Part shown: positions 23,855-35,469 of the stretch, piece by piece
Layout: each line of letters begins with the position of its first letter
How positions within the stretch are numbered: the first letter of the stretch is position 1
DNA from: Allomyces macrogynus ATCC 38327
Taxonomy: Eukaryota; Blastocladiomycota; Blastocladiomycetes; Blastocladiales; Blastocladiaceae
Reading direction: 5' to 3'
Length of the DNA: 64,000 bases
NCBI GenBank assembly: GCA_000151295.1
Contig: GG745346.1
Span: forward strand, 662,064 to 726,063
Notes under the pieces: model-generated
Seen by the model: only the letters and a program-made list of their open reading frames with translations
Database searches by the model: none
What the model was told of the DNA's origin: nothing
Program-made: the position numbers and the translations under genes

Positions 23855-26244
23855 TCAAACAACCGCGACGTGCATCGTCTCGGCCACCTCCACCACCTCG
23901 CCCTCCCCCATCTCCAGCACCTTCAGCTGGCCGACATCATGCACCCCCTCGCGCACAGCCAGGTACGCGATCCGCACCCGCGCGATCCCGCCCGGCGCGA
24001 CCGGCGGAACCACCACATGGTTGGCCAGACACAGCACGCCGTGCGCGCGGCCTTTGGCGCGAGCGACGGCGCGGGTCCATGCCGGCGCGTCCAGGAGCAG
24101 ACTGGACTCGGCGGGCGGTGCCGCGGGTGCCGCGGGGGGTGGGACGTCGATCGCGTACGCCTTCATCACACGCGTGCGGTTGATCACTAACACGTCCAGG
24201 AAAAACCGGTCCCCCGGGCGAATCACCGCGTTGGGCGGGTCCGCGACGATCGCGAGCGTCACGATCACAGCGCCGCGCGCCTGGTGTGCGGGCAACGACG
24301 CCGAACTCGCACCTGCCGGGAGCAAACTTGGTGCCGGTCCCGGCGCGGCCGCCGGCACGATCGTGACAAATGGTGGCTCGTCCGAGGCCACGAGCATCCC
24401 GGACCCCGCCGCCGGCGGAGTCTCAGAAACCGGCGAATCAACGCCGATCGTGCTGGCGAGCGCGCGCGCGCCATTGAACGCGCGGCTCATCTGGTACTTG
24501 GCCTCGTCGGTGAGCGACATGCGCTGCTTGATGCTGAGCCGGTGGACCCGCGCCGCACCGGGGTCGCGCGCGGGGAGGGCCGGCGCCATCCCGTTTACCG
24601 GCATCCGGTCGCGCGACCGCGACCGCGACCGCGCGGTACGCCTGGCGCGCGCCGTGGTCACTGCGTCGTCGCTGACGGCAAACCCGCGCGGGACCGCACG
24701 GAACAAGGGCAGCGGGTTGGCGAGCTTGCATTCCCAGACGGCGACTGCCATGGGTGCGGACCCGCGCGTGTAGTGTACGGCGACGGTCATTGCGAGGACC
24801 GATGCGTCGTCGAAACCGTCGTTCGCGGGCGCGGGCGGGGTGGAGATGGGGATGGGGACGGGTGGTGGAACCGGGGGAGCGGCGGGGACGACTTGGTCGG
24901 TGCGCGTCTTGGACCGCGACCGCGACCGGGACCGCGAGCGTGGCCGGGACAGTTGCGACTGCGGGACGGGCGGCGCGGGTTGCGGCGCGACTGCGGGCGT
25001 GGGCGGGGACGAAATCACCGGCGCGGCCGGTTGCGGCCGTGCGGGCACGCCAAATGCGAGCGTGTGCGTAAATACGACCGCCAACTGATCGTGTTGCCGG
25101 AGGGGTATGCGGCAACTTGAGCGGCGCCGCAAACAGGCGCCGCATCCGCGGCGCGCCCGCGCACGCGCACGTCCGTGATGATCAGCGGCGCGTGCGAATC
25201 CAACGCCGTGTTTTCGAGCACGACCGAGATCAGGACCGCGTCGTCGCGCGCGCGCTGCGGCGTGCATTCGATGGTCGCAGCGAGCGCGGGGGCGACGCGG
25301 AATTGCTTTTGCAGGACGCGTCGTGGCGGTGGAGCGCCCTGGACAACGGCTTGGGCGGCGGGGGAGGCGGTCACGGGGGACGCGCGTGATGAGCGCGACG
25401 GTCGGTGCAGGGTCACAGCGGGTGGAGGCAGGTGCGTGTCGAGGACCAGGCCAGAGAGGAGGTTGATGGCGTCGTAGGTGTCGGGCATCCAGTCGCTGCT
25501 GTTGCTGGTTTTGCTGACAGGGGACGATGCGACCGTGTCGTCCGGAACTGGGGACGCAGGACTATGCTGCTCGTCAGCGGCGCTCGCGCCTGCCAGGACC
25601 GAGAGCGTGACGGTCACGAGCAGGGCGAGGTGCGCGTCCCCACCCGCGGCATCAACAGCGGGAACAGGTACGGGCATTGGTACAAGCACGACGCTCGCGT
25701 CAGCGTCTACAATGGGTCGGAGCCGGCGCGGCGGGAACACGTGGCTCGCCTGGTACGGCGGCACGCCGGCGGACTCGCCACCGACAGTCGCCTGAACAGC
25801 AATCTCAAGCGTGCCCGCGAGCCTTTCCAGGGTCGCGCGTGAAGCCCTGCGCGCAACGCGCACGGCCACGTACGCCGGAAGCACTTCGTCCATGTAGGCC
25901 ACGTCGCGCATGGTGGGCGAGAGCGCGGCGGTGTGTGGCAGCGGCAGGGTCGCCGTGAGAGAGTCGGCGATCGCGTGCAGGCTCGCGGACCGTGACGGCG
26001 AGGGCGTATTGGCATCAAGCGTGCGGGCAGGCACGACCAGGTCGAGCGCAGCGTCGGCGAATAAGTCGAGCAGGTCGGCGAGCCAGGCGGGCGCGCTGGC
26101 GTCGCTGGGAATGGAGCCAGAGATGGCAGACGCGGGCGGCAAGGGCCCGCGTTTGGCCGAGTGCACGAGGCGCAGAGAGCCGACGCCGGCGGTCGCGGCG
26201 GAGAGCGGGCGCGCCGGCACGCGCGGTGGCGTGGCGGCGGCCAT
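23855..26244 (-). CDS. Trs65-like subunit of the TRAPPII vesicle-tethering complex
   Basis: Golgi tethering and Rab-exchange complex subunit, essentially a fungal gene. Start ATG at 26244 (AAATPPRVPARPLSAATAGV). The C-terminal immunoglobulin-like domain is diagnostic: a stretch of the type LANHVVVPPVAPGGIARVRI is followed by LAVREGVHDVGQLKVLE and ends EVVEVAETMHVAVV, matching the order P-x-L-x-PG...LREG...L..LR of Trs65. A middle region is low-complexity (Arg-Ser dipeptides, Pro-rich). The N-terminal frame (through ITDVRVRGRAAD) and the C-terminal frame (from QLAVVFTHTLAFGVPA) overlap but differ by one base. The switch lies near 25080-25095 and is best explained by one indel. It lies tail to tail with the PPP4R1-like gene (281 bp apart). 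Confidence 0.65.
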
Positions 26245-26896
26245 GGTGGTTGGCGAAGTGCGTGAAGTGCTGGTGGTGTCGATCCGGTCGGTTCGCGCGC
26301 AGGACGGGGCGTGCGAGAGCGTGGGCGCGCTGTGCAGCAAGTTCTGGCCACTTTCAGCGTGCTGCAGGTACGGGATCGCGCTCGTCGTCGAGCAGGGCGG
26401 ATGGGCGCTTGGCGTCAATCGGTGGTGATGGCGCTGGCGCGAGCAAGCGACCGCGGCCGGCGTGCGGTGGGCCGTTGGGCAGGGATGCTCTCGCCTGCAC
26501 GTGGACCGCCATGACCGCGCAACGAGTCCTCTGCCCTGCTCTGCCCTGCTGTACCGGGTCCGGCTCGAACCGCGTGCTGCCCGCGCGCCAGGCCAAGTCG
26601 CCGTGATTCGTCGCCGTCGTCGTGCCCCGCGCTACTCCGCGCCGCGCTGCTCGCAGTGTGGCGAGAAGGAGGCGCAGCATACACTCCCTATGTACAAGGC
26701 ATGGCTCAAGGTCCGCCGCCGCGTCATGGACATTCTCCGCAGCGCCAATTCGTCGAATTTTGTGGGTTGGTCGGGTGGAGGAGGATGAGTGGGTTGACGG
26801 GTTGCGCTTCTGGGGGTGGCTAGTTTGCTAGTTGTCCCCATTGGCAGCTGCCCACACGTTCAAGTTGCTGAGGGTGATGGCCAGGTGAGCAGGCCG
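26245..26896. other. Upstream region of the Trs65-like gene
   Basis: GC-rich flank with no supported gene on either strand. It probably holds the promoter of the minus-strand Trs65-like gene. Confidence 0.3.
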
Positions 26897-27065
26897 CTAG
26901 TAGTTGTCGGAGCTGACCCCCACGCCGCGTCCTGACTCCTCCCACGCTTGTTTCTGCATATTGCGCTCCCAGCGACGGTCGTTAGTAGTGCACGGTTTGT
27001 AGCAGGCCAGCCAATAAACACCGTCCTTGCCCTGGCAGGCTCCCACGGAATGCGATTGACAGCCT
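26897..27065 (-). other. Orphan cysteine-rich exon-like segment
   Basis: On the minus strand, after a CGCCAG that could be an acceptor, an open stretch encodes cysteines in close spacing (CQSHSVGACQGKDG, then YWLACYKPC) and ends with TAG at 26897. Composition and Cys density resemble the secreted family elsewhere in the window, but the exact HCxxCY core is absent. No signal-peptide exon was found next to it. It may be a decayed or unrelated fragment at the border of a GC-poor island. Confidence 0.2.
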
Positions 27066-27369
27066 GGCGCGATGCATGGTACCCGCGCGCGCCTTCCCGC
27101 TTGGACTTCCTCTGCTGCAGCTGCTTATGTTCAGTGTCTTGCCCCAGGTTGAGCCAAATCTCTGCATGCAGCAGCGCCATGAGATGATCAGCCAGTGTGA
27201 GAATGGGCCCAAGCAACAGGATAAAATTACCTTCCTTGGCCCCTCCACAAGGAGAGCAAAGAGGCCTTGTGGGGCATGCACACCAAGGATGATTTGATGA
27301 CTGGCTGAATTTGCGTTTTGGCCCTGGGATCAACTCCTGAAAGAACCGCAAGCCTTTTGGCATGCAAAG

Positions 27370-28900
27370 TTGATAGCTGTGGGCACATTCGTTTTTACTC
27401 TCTTATTACTCCACCAAAAACGCTAACTTCATTTTTGGCTGTCGTTCCATAACGTAAAATTTCAATGGCGCGGCTGCACGCGTCTGCTCCAGTCTCTCCA
27501 CCAATCAATCCATCCCCATCGCCCGCGCCATGGTGATACAATTGGAGACCACGACAGTCGCAAGTGCATAGCTCGGGCACGACCACAACGGCTCCAATAC
27601 CATCTCAACCAAACCAGGCCCCTTCATCAACTCGTTCAAAACGTGGGGCAGCAACATGGCGACCATTGGCAGGAAATGCTGCCACATCACTTCTTCATTG
27701 GCAGCAATAACACACGCCCTTGTCAGGTTTCAAAACATGCAAGACGGCCAAACCAGGTGTGGCCCAAGCTTGTGATGCGCCAATACCCACACAATGGTCT
27801 TGGGCGTGGCAACATGCCACCCGTCCACCTCGTTCAGCTCGCTTGCAGCGTCCACTTCAGTGGGAGTGGGGCGTTGAACAACATTCAAACATGGCCTTGA
27901 CAATCGTCACGTCAAGCTGTTGCAGGGCCAGATCCCATGCATTGCCATTCATGCACATCCGAATAACCCACATGTTGGGGGAACATCTGTTTCGCATCCA
28001 TACAGTTGCAACAAAAGGCAGGTACATGGCCTCATTTGTTTCAAATGGCCAGCTCGCTGTTTCAAAAAGATAGCTCAAGAGCTCAGACGTATTGCCCTCT
28101 GAGGCCACAAAGAGGCATATCATCGCCAGATCAACAAGTTCAGGAAAAGTATGGTCCATGGCATAGTTGCCAAAAATGCCCACACTGTCGCATCAGGGGG
28201 AGGGCAGAAATACACTTCATGACATGTAACTTTGCCACCATGGGATTGTGACAATCTTGGTGATGGCACCCAACACAAGGGGAGGGCACAAATCCAACCA
28301 GTGAGCGAGTGCGTCAAGACTCAAGAAATTGATGAGCTGGACAAGGAACTGTTCAATGAACCCCATCAACTTGCTCGTATCGTTCCAAAGCCATGTCGCT
28401 GGGGAATGAAGATGTGCACACAGCGGTTCCAGATGCTCGCACAGTGATTTGACAATGAGCACAGAGAGCACTGGCAATGCCTTTTGTAGTCGCAGTCATC
28501 AGAGTGTCACTCAACATGGTACCAACATTAGGGTTTTGCAGAGCGCATGACCACAAACGTGTGGACCCATGGGCACGTTCTTGGCCAGGATGCGCACAAT
28601 GCTGCATCGGTCTGGTCCAACTGGGAGAAACATGGCACGACACAATATTTATTTGCTGACACAAGTCATGGTGGTGCGGCTTAGGATAAACGAGCGCAGT
28701 TTCAAAGAAGGGAAGCACACAAGCGACCAGGTCCACATCATTAGAGTCACTGGCCATGAGCAACACGTTTCGCGGGTAAAGCCAAACAGCCCCCGACTCT
28801 CAGAGCGTACATGTGCGTCGAAGTGCGTTTGATCACAATGTATTGCCCCGTCAATTACTTTCCTCTTGCATTTGAACTTTCCTCTTGCATTTGATGGCCC
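27370..28900 (-). pseudogene. Decayed helical-repeat (ankyrin/F-box-family-like) gene
   Basis: This GC-poor stretch has minus-strand protein-like segments in shifting frames: ~28766-28500, 28477-28217, 28183-27857 and 27690-27505. Examples are SNDVDLVACVLPFFETALVY, NFLSLDALAHWLDLCP and FPELVDLAMICLFVASEG. The helix-pair style resembles the C-terminal part of the F-box-like protein at 3425-3913 (ADMVARVLILMVDMMPIL). No continuous frame or F-box start remains, so I call it a pseudogene of that local family. The relationship is inferred from pattern, not from an alignment. Confidence 0.35.
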
Positions 28901-29230
28901 CATTGTCTGCTATGGGCTTGGAGAGTGTCGGGTCGAGCTGGTTGCTGGCTCACGAGCGCGACTTGGGCGGATGTGAGCAACCTGCGCTTGGGCAACGGTT
29001 GTAAAATCCATGGCGAAGTGTGAGACGCGCAGGCGCGGCTGGGCGCCGTCACGACGCGAGCGACAAGATCATGACGACCAGGAAGTATCAAATTGTTAAA
29101 GCAGTGCCATCATAACTGCTTGCGGCCCGCCACCATCTCGACATTCTGGCCCGCCGCAACGTCTTGCCCTCTCCATCCCCTTGGCCGGCTTTGGATCACG
29201 TCGCAACTTGCTGCAACTCTCCTCGATACG
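28901..29230. other. Intergenic region, nothing recognised
   Basis: Transition from the GC-poor island to the promoter of the DHRS7-like gene. No gene supported. Confidence 0.4.
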
Positions 29231-30428
29231 ATGCTACCGTGGACGTTGATCCTCGGCGTCGTCGCCGCGACTGTGCTCGTCCTCGCCACGCTGGTGCGCG
29301 TGCACGCTCGGCACAAGCTTCGTCGCCTCCTGTCGTCGCGTCGCGACCAACATGTCGTGCTTCTCGGTGCCAGCTCTGGTAATATCCAGTATTCTTGTCG
29401 AACGGATCCGTTCGCTCGTTGTTCGGCCACATAACAAAAGCCAAGTTCAGCGGACCCGACAGCAAAACGAACGTTTCTCGGATCAGCCCTGACGTGGATC
29501 TCTTGATATGTATCCAGGCGTCGGCGAGCACCTGGCCTACGAGTACGCGATGCGTGGTGCCCATGTCGTTCTCGCTGCGCGCCGTGCTGACCGTCTCGAG
29601 CAGGTCAAGTCGCACTGTCTCGACCTCGGCGCAGCCGCGGTCCTGACGGTCAGCACCGACGCGACCAATGTGGCCGCGCTGCGCAACCTGCGTGACGAGG
29701 CCATCAAGTTCTTCCCCGACGGCCACATCAACGCGGTCGTCTACTGCGCCGGCATCCTGAACGTGTGCCCGTTTGACGTGCTCCTCGACACGCCCGGGCA
29801 AGAACATGACGAGCAGGCGACGCGTATCGTCGACCGCATGTTCAACATCAACGCGCTCGCGCCGATCCACCTGGCGCGCATTTTCCTGCCGGCTCTGCGC
29901 GCGACCGCCGACCATATCGCCGCGACCACGGACGTGCGCGAGCGCGGTCCAGTACCCGTGGTCGCGCCGTCGCTGACGGTGATTTCGTCTGTCGCGGGTC
30001 TGCTCCCAGCGCCGTCACGTGCGCTCTACTGCTCGTCCAAGGCGGCGATGCACGGGTTCTTTGACTCGCTGCGCATCGAGGAGCAGCGGCGCGTCGCCCT
30101 CCTGACCAAGGCGCACGACGTGCGGCTCGACGCCGACGTGGCCCGACACCTGGCCTACGCGCCTCTGCCCGTGCAGATCCGGCTCGTCGCTCCCGGAACG
30201 ATTGGCGGCACAGATCTGCGCCAGACGGCGGCCGACGCGTCGCTCTGGCGCGAAGGGTTCCCGCAAGGATCCAACAAGGCAGACATGACGCCCGAGTTTG
30301 TCGCCAAGGAAATGTTCATGCAGTCCGAGAACGTGCTCGTGCTGCCGACGTGGTACTGGGGCGCGGTTGCGATCCGTAGCGCGGCACCCGGGTTGATTGA
30401 CTTTATGGCGTCCAAAAAGTACAAGTGA
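29231..30428 (+). CDS. Membrane-anchored short-chain dehydrogenase/reductase, DHRS7-like
   Basis: Two exons, 29231-29378 and 29518-30428 (139-nt intron), giving 352 residues. Residues 1-~25 are a hydrophobic anchor (LILGVVAATVLVLATLV), so it probably sits in the ER membrane. The intron falls within the NAD(P)-binding motif: GASSG is followed by VGEHLAYEYAMRGAHVVLAA. Later motifs are NAVVYCAGIL (NAG-type), ISSVAGLLPAPSRALYCSSK with the catalytic Ser and Tyr-x3-Lys, and a C-terminal AAPGLIDFMASKKYK that resembles DHRS7B. The substrate is probably a lipid or steroid-like ketone; 3-ketodihydrosphingosine reductase is a less likely alternative. It lies tail to tail with MRS2 (146 bp apart). Confidence 0.7.
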
Positions 30429-30574
30429 GAGTGTTTGCGGGCGCTGCACGCGCGACCGCAGGGCTCATTGGTTCTGCTGGGTGGCTGTGATCTCGCTAAA
30501 TAGCACCAAGCTGGAGCGAGGAGGTGGGGATGACAAAATGCCCGATTTACTCTTGTATTAATATACGACAGAGG

Positions 30575-32900
30575 CTATTCCACATTGGTAGACCAACAGT
30601 TGCAACACCCTACTCGTAGAGCCGGTGCGTGAACGAGAACCCCGCCTCGAGCGACCCGACCGAGTGGGATCGCGCCGCCGCAGAACCGTGCGACAACAAC
30701 CCGTCCGCGGCCCGCAATGCGATGCGTATCGTCGTCATACTGCTCGCTGGACGTGCGCATCAGCGCATTCTGCATGTGCACGTCGCGCAGGTGCGACGAC
30801 TCGGGCAGGTGCCCGTCAAACGTGTCATGGACTTGCTTCCCTCCGCCCTCGCTCATTCCGGGCCACGAACTCGGCGTCGCCGCCGTCGATGGGCCGGCAC
30901 TGATGACCCCGGCGCTCGCCGCGGCCGCCGCGCCGTGCATCAGAATCTCGTTCACACGGCGCCGGTGGTACTCGACCATGCGCAGTCCGGCGTCGTCGAG
31001 CTCCTTGCCCTTGTGCTTGACCGGCTCGACTTTCCCCGCCGGACCTGACGCCGACGCTGTGTGCTTGGCGAGCGCCACGTGGTAGTCGGCGAGCGCCGCG
31101 AGGAGCCGCGGGTCCGCGAGCGCCAGGACCGGCGGCAGCTTGAGCGCCGCATCGACGGCGGCTTGGAGCGGCACGGTCGCCGCACGAGCCACGAGCGTCG
31201 GTCGGCGGCGACTGCGTGTTCCCCTGGTCACGGCGTGCATGCGCGACACGCCCGCGCCAAGTACGCCGGCGCACAAGATGGCCGTAGCCGCACAGACGCC
31301 GAGAAACGCGGTCGGGTGCTCTTCGAGTCCCGAGTTCAAGTTCATGCCGAACAGACTCGCGAGCAGGGCGCCGGACGTGCAGGCAACGCCGAACATGGCG
31401 AATTTGATTTCGAGGATCAGAAGGGCGTTGCGCTATCGTGGCGAGGATGATGCAGTGAGGATCCGAGCGGGCTCGGTCGAGACACCAGCACAAAACGAAA
31501 CGAACCTGCGAGTCGAGCGACAGCGTGATGAATCGCTCGGTCGACGTGACAGTTTGGAGCAGTGTGGCCGTCGAGTCGAGCACCTCCTCCATATTCGACA
31601 AGTAGGTCTCCAAGAGCAGCTCGAGGTCGTCATAGTCGACCTCGACTGTCGCTGCGTCCGCCGTGGCCAACGTGGCGTCGTTGCTCAGGCACTGTTGGAG
31701 GTGTGAGTCAGAGGCCGACCAGGGTCCTGCAGTGGGTGATCAAATCAAATAACGCACCATGTCGACCATGTCCTCATCGTTGTCGAGCAATTCACGTAAC
31801 ACATCGCGCATATTCGACACCTTCTGCTCAAACGCCGAGAGCCGCTGAACGAAAACGAAAAGATCCGCGAGATATCGCCGCTGGTCGAGGCTATCGAGTG
31901 CCGCGCCCGACATGGCCGATGCCGTCCCACCCTGCACGAGCGCGTTCACGATCTTGTTGACGGGCAGCGCGAGCCGGCGCAAATCGTGCTGCAGCGACCC
32001 GAGCACACTCTGGAAGAGCGTTTCGAGCACGACCCACTCGTACGGCAAGTGCTCTTCGCGCTCGTTGGCCGGCATCGTCGCATCCTTGCCCTTTTCGGCC
32101 CGCGCGGCCAGCCGCGAACTCAGCGCGTCAACGAGCGCCTGGCGTGCCGGATTTGCCCGCGCCGACGGCGCATCAAACAGCGTGCACGAATCGCGGCGAA
32201 TCAGCGCGCGAACGTGCCCAAGATTGACGACGATCGCGCCCGGCCGAGCGAGAATCGCCGGGTACTGGTCGACGTCGCGCGGGTCGAGCTTGCGCAGGTC
32301 GCGCAATTGCAGGCCATTGCGGCGGCAGAATGCGCGCTTCGAGTCGGTGCGCGGCGCCGATGGCTGGTGGACCTCGCCCGTCGGGCCAAACTCGGTGCAC
32401 TTCCACACGATTTCCGTCGCCGGTGGACGGAAAGTCGAGTCCCAGTCGTGATGATGCGACGATGGCGGAGCAGCGGGCGTTGGTGGGGTACCGGGCGACG
32501 CGGGCGAGACGACTTGTGCACAAGCCGTTGCCGAAGTCGTGAACGTGCGAGCGAAATGCCGAGCGGGTCGTGGGCGCGATACCCATGCTGCTGCTCCTGG
32601 TGCCGCTCCAGTTGTTGTTGCTGTCAGCAGAGCCCTCTCGCTTGTGAATGGGACGGCGTTGGGCCACGACGCCCTGCTTGGTGAGTTTGTCGAGTTTACG
32701 GCCGGCACAGCGTCGCGATTGCAGGGAACGGAGATGGGTTGAGTGGAACCCATCGAGGCCACGGTTCGGCGCAATAACTGGCCTGGCAACGGCCAAGTAC
32801 ATGGTCGTGATCGTGATTGCAGCAGCACCGATACGAGCGACTGGCGGTTGGCGAGCCGTTCCGGCGCCAAGGCTAAGCGACACGCGGCCATCCTTGACAT
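30575..32900 (-). CDS. MRS2: MRS2-type mitochondrial Mg2+ channel with long C-terminal extension
   Basis: CorA-superfamily Mg2+ channel of the inner mitochondrial membrane. Exons: 32900-31758, 31691-31506 and 31432-30575; introns are 66 and 73 nt; 728 residues. The N-terminus is Arg-rich without acids (targeting peptide). The Mrs2 matrix domain has KRAFCRRNGLQLRDLRKLDP, ARPGAIVVNLGHVRALI and LPYEWVVLETLFQSVL, followed by the long helix to LRELLDNDEDMVDM. TM1 carries the signature (SGALLASLFGMNLNSG, GMN at ~463); TM2 is TAFLGVCAATAILCAGVLGA. Family members normally end soon after TM2; here about 240 residues follow (Lys/Asp-rich, then Gly/Arg-rich), apparently in one open exon. Confidence 0.85.
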
Positions 32901-33560
32901 ATTCGGGGCGCGTGCTCGCTGAGGTTGCTGGAAGTTGGAGATCGGTCAAGCGGAGTGGCAGGCGGTTGGTCGACTTGACATGATCAACTGCCGACAGCAG
33001 CATGCTGCCAGCTGGTGCCCAACAGCAGACTTGTTGATCATGTTTGATATCGCAGGATCATTGAAGCGACCCGGAAGCGACCAACCTTGGGCAACAAGGA
33101 AGCGGCTGCCAACAAATACTGATTTATTCGTTGTCGTGTTCCGAAGCGCACTGGTCGCGTTCTCAGGTCTTCTGAGAGAAGCGCGCTTTGGGTCGCATGC
33201 AGCAATTCGTCCAGCGCGAATGAGAGCAAATTGACGAGGGCAATCGATGTTTGATGCAAAATGCGATTTGTGATGATTTGCGCAGCGCGGGTCCTTGGCT
33301 CACTTCACATTTCACTTGTGGAGGTGGGATATCAAGAGCGGAAGATGGTTCGGGGGGGGAGGCAGCGGCGTGAGGCTCGAGCGTGGTTGCCTTCGAAATG
33401 ATGCAGCATGAGATCAAGGGCAGTTTCGGAGCCGCGAAGCGGACCGCTACATCGTTCACGATGCGAGCCGCGAGAAAGCGCGCAAGGAGAGACAATCCAG
33501 GGCGACGAATCGAGTGGGTCGGAAGCGATTTGGCTGTATTTTCAAAACGCAGACCCCTTC
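32901..33560. other. Intergenic region, nothing recognised
   Basis: About 660 bp between the MRS2 start and the RPL37 stop, both on the minus strand. It probably holds the MRS2 promoter and the RPL37 terminator. No gene supported. Confidence 0.4.
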
Positions 33561-34473
33561 TTACGCCGAGGCGGCGGCAGCCTTGGGCGCGCCCGAACGG
33601 AAACCGTTCTTGAAGCGGCGCGTCACCGTCTTAAGGTAGCGCATGCGACCCGTGCCCGTCGTCTTGCGACGCTTGCCCTTCTCCGACCAGCCGAACGAGC
33701 GCGTCTTGGCCGACGGGTAACTATCGGTGAGAAAAAAGGTCAGAATGACCGCATTTTCGCCATGTGGATGAAAATGACGCCCAGAGTCGCATAGCGATTC
33801 GTACCCGCACTGCGCGCACGTCTTCTTCTGGTTGTGGAACGCACGACGGCCGCAACGACGGCACAGCGTGTGCGACTTGGTGTGGCGCTTACCGAACGAG
33901 GGGGTGCCCTTGGTCTATTTTGCAGTGCATAAAGTGCAAAGTGCAAAAAAAATGGCGCCGGGACGAGCGAAAAGGCGATATTTCGGGTCGAGGTCATTGC
34001 GAGTACGCAGAAAATGCGAATCGAGACATAATGCGGGAGTTTGGCCCGATTAGTCGTCGGTTCGGCGGGGAGACGGTCGGAAAAGTGGGGGAGCACGGGG
34101 GTGCCCACGCTCGTCCATCCGTCGGCGAGCAGCGCAAAATTGACCAAACGCTGCAAAATCGACCACCGCGGACCGTTTCAGCGGTCCATTTGCACGAGCG
34201 TTGCCCGCACAATCGTGTCCAACTCACGAGTGCAGGGCGGAGGGGCGAGCGCGCTGAACAAAAATCGACGATAGTCTCCCCCAGGGCTTAGGTTGCAGGG
34301 GTGGAGTTTGCAGTGTTTCGCTGTGAGCAGTCTCTCAGCAAGCGGGCGAGCACGCGGGGTCGTCGTCGTCGCGCGGTGGTCGATGCGGTGGTCGTCGTGC
34401 AGGGTTCTTGCAGCGTTTCATGGCCGAATGGATGGACGAGCGTGTGGGAGCCAGGCGTTGGCTACGCTACCAT
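33561..34473 (-). CDS. RPL37: 60S ribosomal protein L37 (eL37)
   Basis: Zinc-binding protein of the large ribosomal subunit. Exons are 33914-33805 and 33720-33561, split by an 84-nt intron with donor GTACGA in a Gly codon. They encode [20 protein letters not shown] and, after the CAQCG pair, [20 protein letters not shown] to [14 protein letters not shown]. The C-x2-C and C-x2-C zinc pairs (LCRRCG, TCAQCG) are intact. The start Met is on a separate upstream exon, because the sequence before Thr-2 is an AATAG acceptor. The nearest ATG followed directly by a GT donor is at 34473-34471 (ATG-GTAGCG), implying a ~556-nt first intron. That start is inferred; an intron right after the initiator codon is common in ribosomal protein genes. 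Product about 90 residues, normal for the family. Confidence 0.9.
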
Positions 34474-34599
34474 TTTGGCAATGGATGACCGTCAAGGATT
34501 GGTCGAGGAGGGGCGGCAACAGAGTCGCCAAGCCGGACGATGGCGCAGGGTGTGCGGTGGGCTACGTTTGATCATGTCAGGTGACCCTGGGAGGCAACG

Positions 34600-35467
34600 T
34601 CTCAGCCCTTCAGCTTCCACCACGTCACTCATTCTCCCTGCCCGGCGCGTGCCTGGCGCGCGGCGACGTCGACCGCGCCATCGACGCCCTGACCACCTCG
34701 CTGTGCTACCTCCCAGGCGGCAGCCCCGGCTTGGACACTGCCTCGTCATCGGCACCCGCGCGCGAAGCCATGGCCGCGCAGCTCACGCGCAAAGTCGCGG
34801 CGGTGCTCGTGCGCAACCACGAATACGCATGCGCGCTCGAATACCTGCAGGACAGTGTCGACGCGGCGCTCGCCGCGGGCACGCGCGCGGCCGACGCGAT
34901 TCTCTACCAGGTCGTGGCACTCGCAGCACTGCACTTGAAGCTCGGGCATCTCGACCAGGCCGAGGCGACGGCCGTCGCGCACCTTGAGCGGATCAAGGCG
35001 GATGCGCCGACTGCGGCGCCCGCGACCGCCGCTGACTTGCCGCTGCTAGAAGTGCTGGCACAGGTGTCCCGGCAGACCAGGAACGCTGCAAGGGCGATGG
35101 ACATGCTGCGTCGTGCCCGTACGGCGGCCGCGCGGCAACCGGCGGTCCAGGCGGCGATATGCTTGCAAATGGCCGAGATTGTGCGCGAGGGAGGTGCTGC
35201 GCCGGGCGCCGGCACGAGCGCGCAGGTCGAGGCTCTGCTCGTGCAGGCGCGCGAGTTGCAACCGGCCAACGCGACCGTGCTCTTAGCGCCTGCGCAGCAT
35301 TACGTGCAAGCGGCTGCGCCCGCGTCCGATGGCAAGGCTGATGCGCTGGCCAAGGCGCATGCGCTGTGTGCGGAACTGCTCAAGGTGGACGCGAACCACG
35401 ACGAGGGCGCGCGGCTCATGGCGCAGGTCCTGATCCAGCGGCGCCAGTTTGACCAGGCGGTCAGGTT
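34600..35467 (+). pseudogene. TTC21B: Fragment of IFT139/TTC21B (intraflagellar transport TPR protein)
   Basis: The plus frame (34581-35507) encodes TPR-type helices that match the C-terminal part of IFT139 of the IFT-A retrograde transport complex: ARGDVDRAIDALTTSL, LTRKVAAVLVRNHEYACALE, LKLGHLDQAEATAVAHLERI, RQTRNAARAMDMLRRARTA and AHALCAELLKVDANHDEGAR. The family protein is about 1300 residues; only about 290 are here. On the 5' side no in-frame ATG or clear preceding exon is seen (a CAG before CTTCCACC could be an acceptor). On the 3' side homology stops at FDQAVRFQ, where GC content falls sharply and the frame runs into a short unrelated tail and a stop at 35507. I infer a gene fragment cut off at the edge of the GC-poor island. 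Missing upstream exons cannot be excluded. Confidence 0.55.
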
Positions 35468-35469
35468 CC

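Noticed and set aside
29100..30428. 3-ketodihydrosphingosine reductase (TSC10) as name for the reductase gene
   Set aside because: The fold and anchor fit, but the C-terminal APGLIDFMASKK motif fits the DHRS7 group better.
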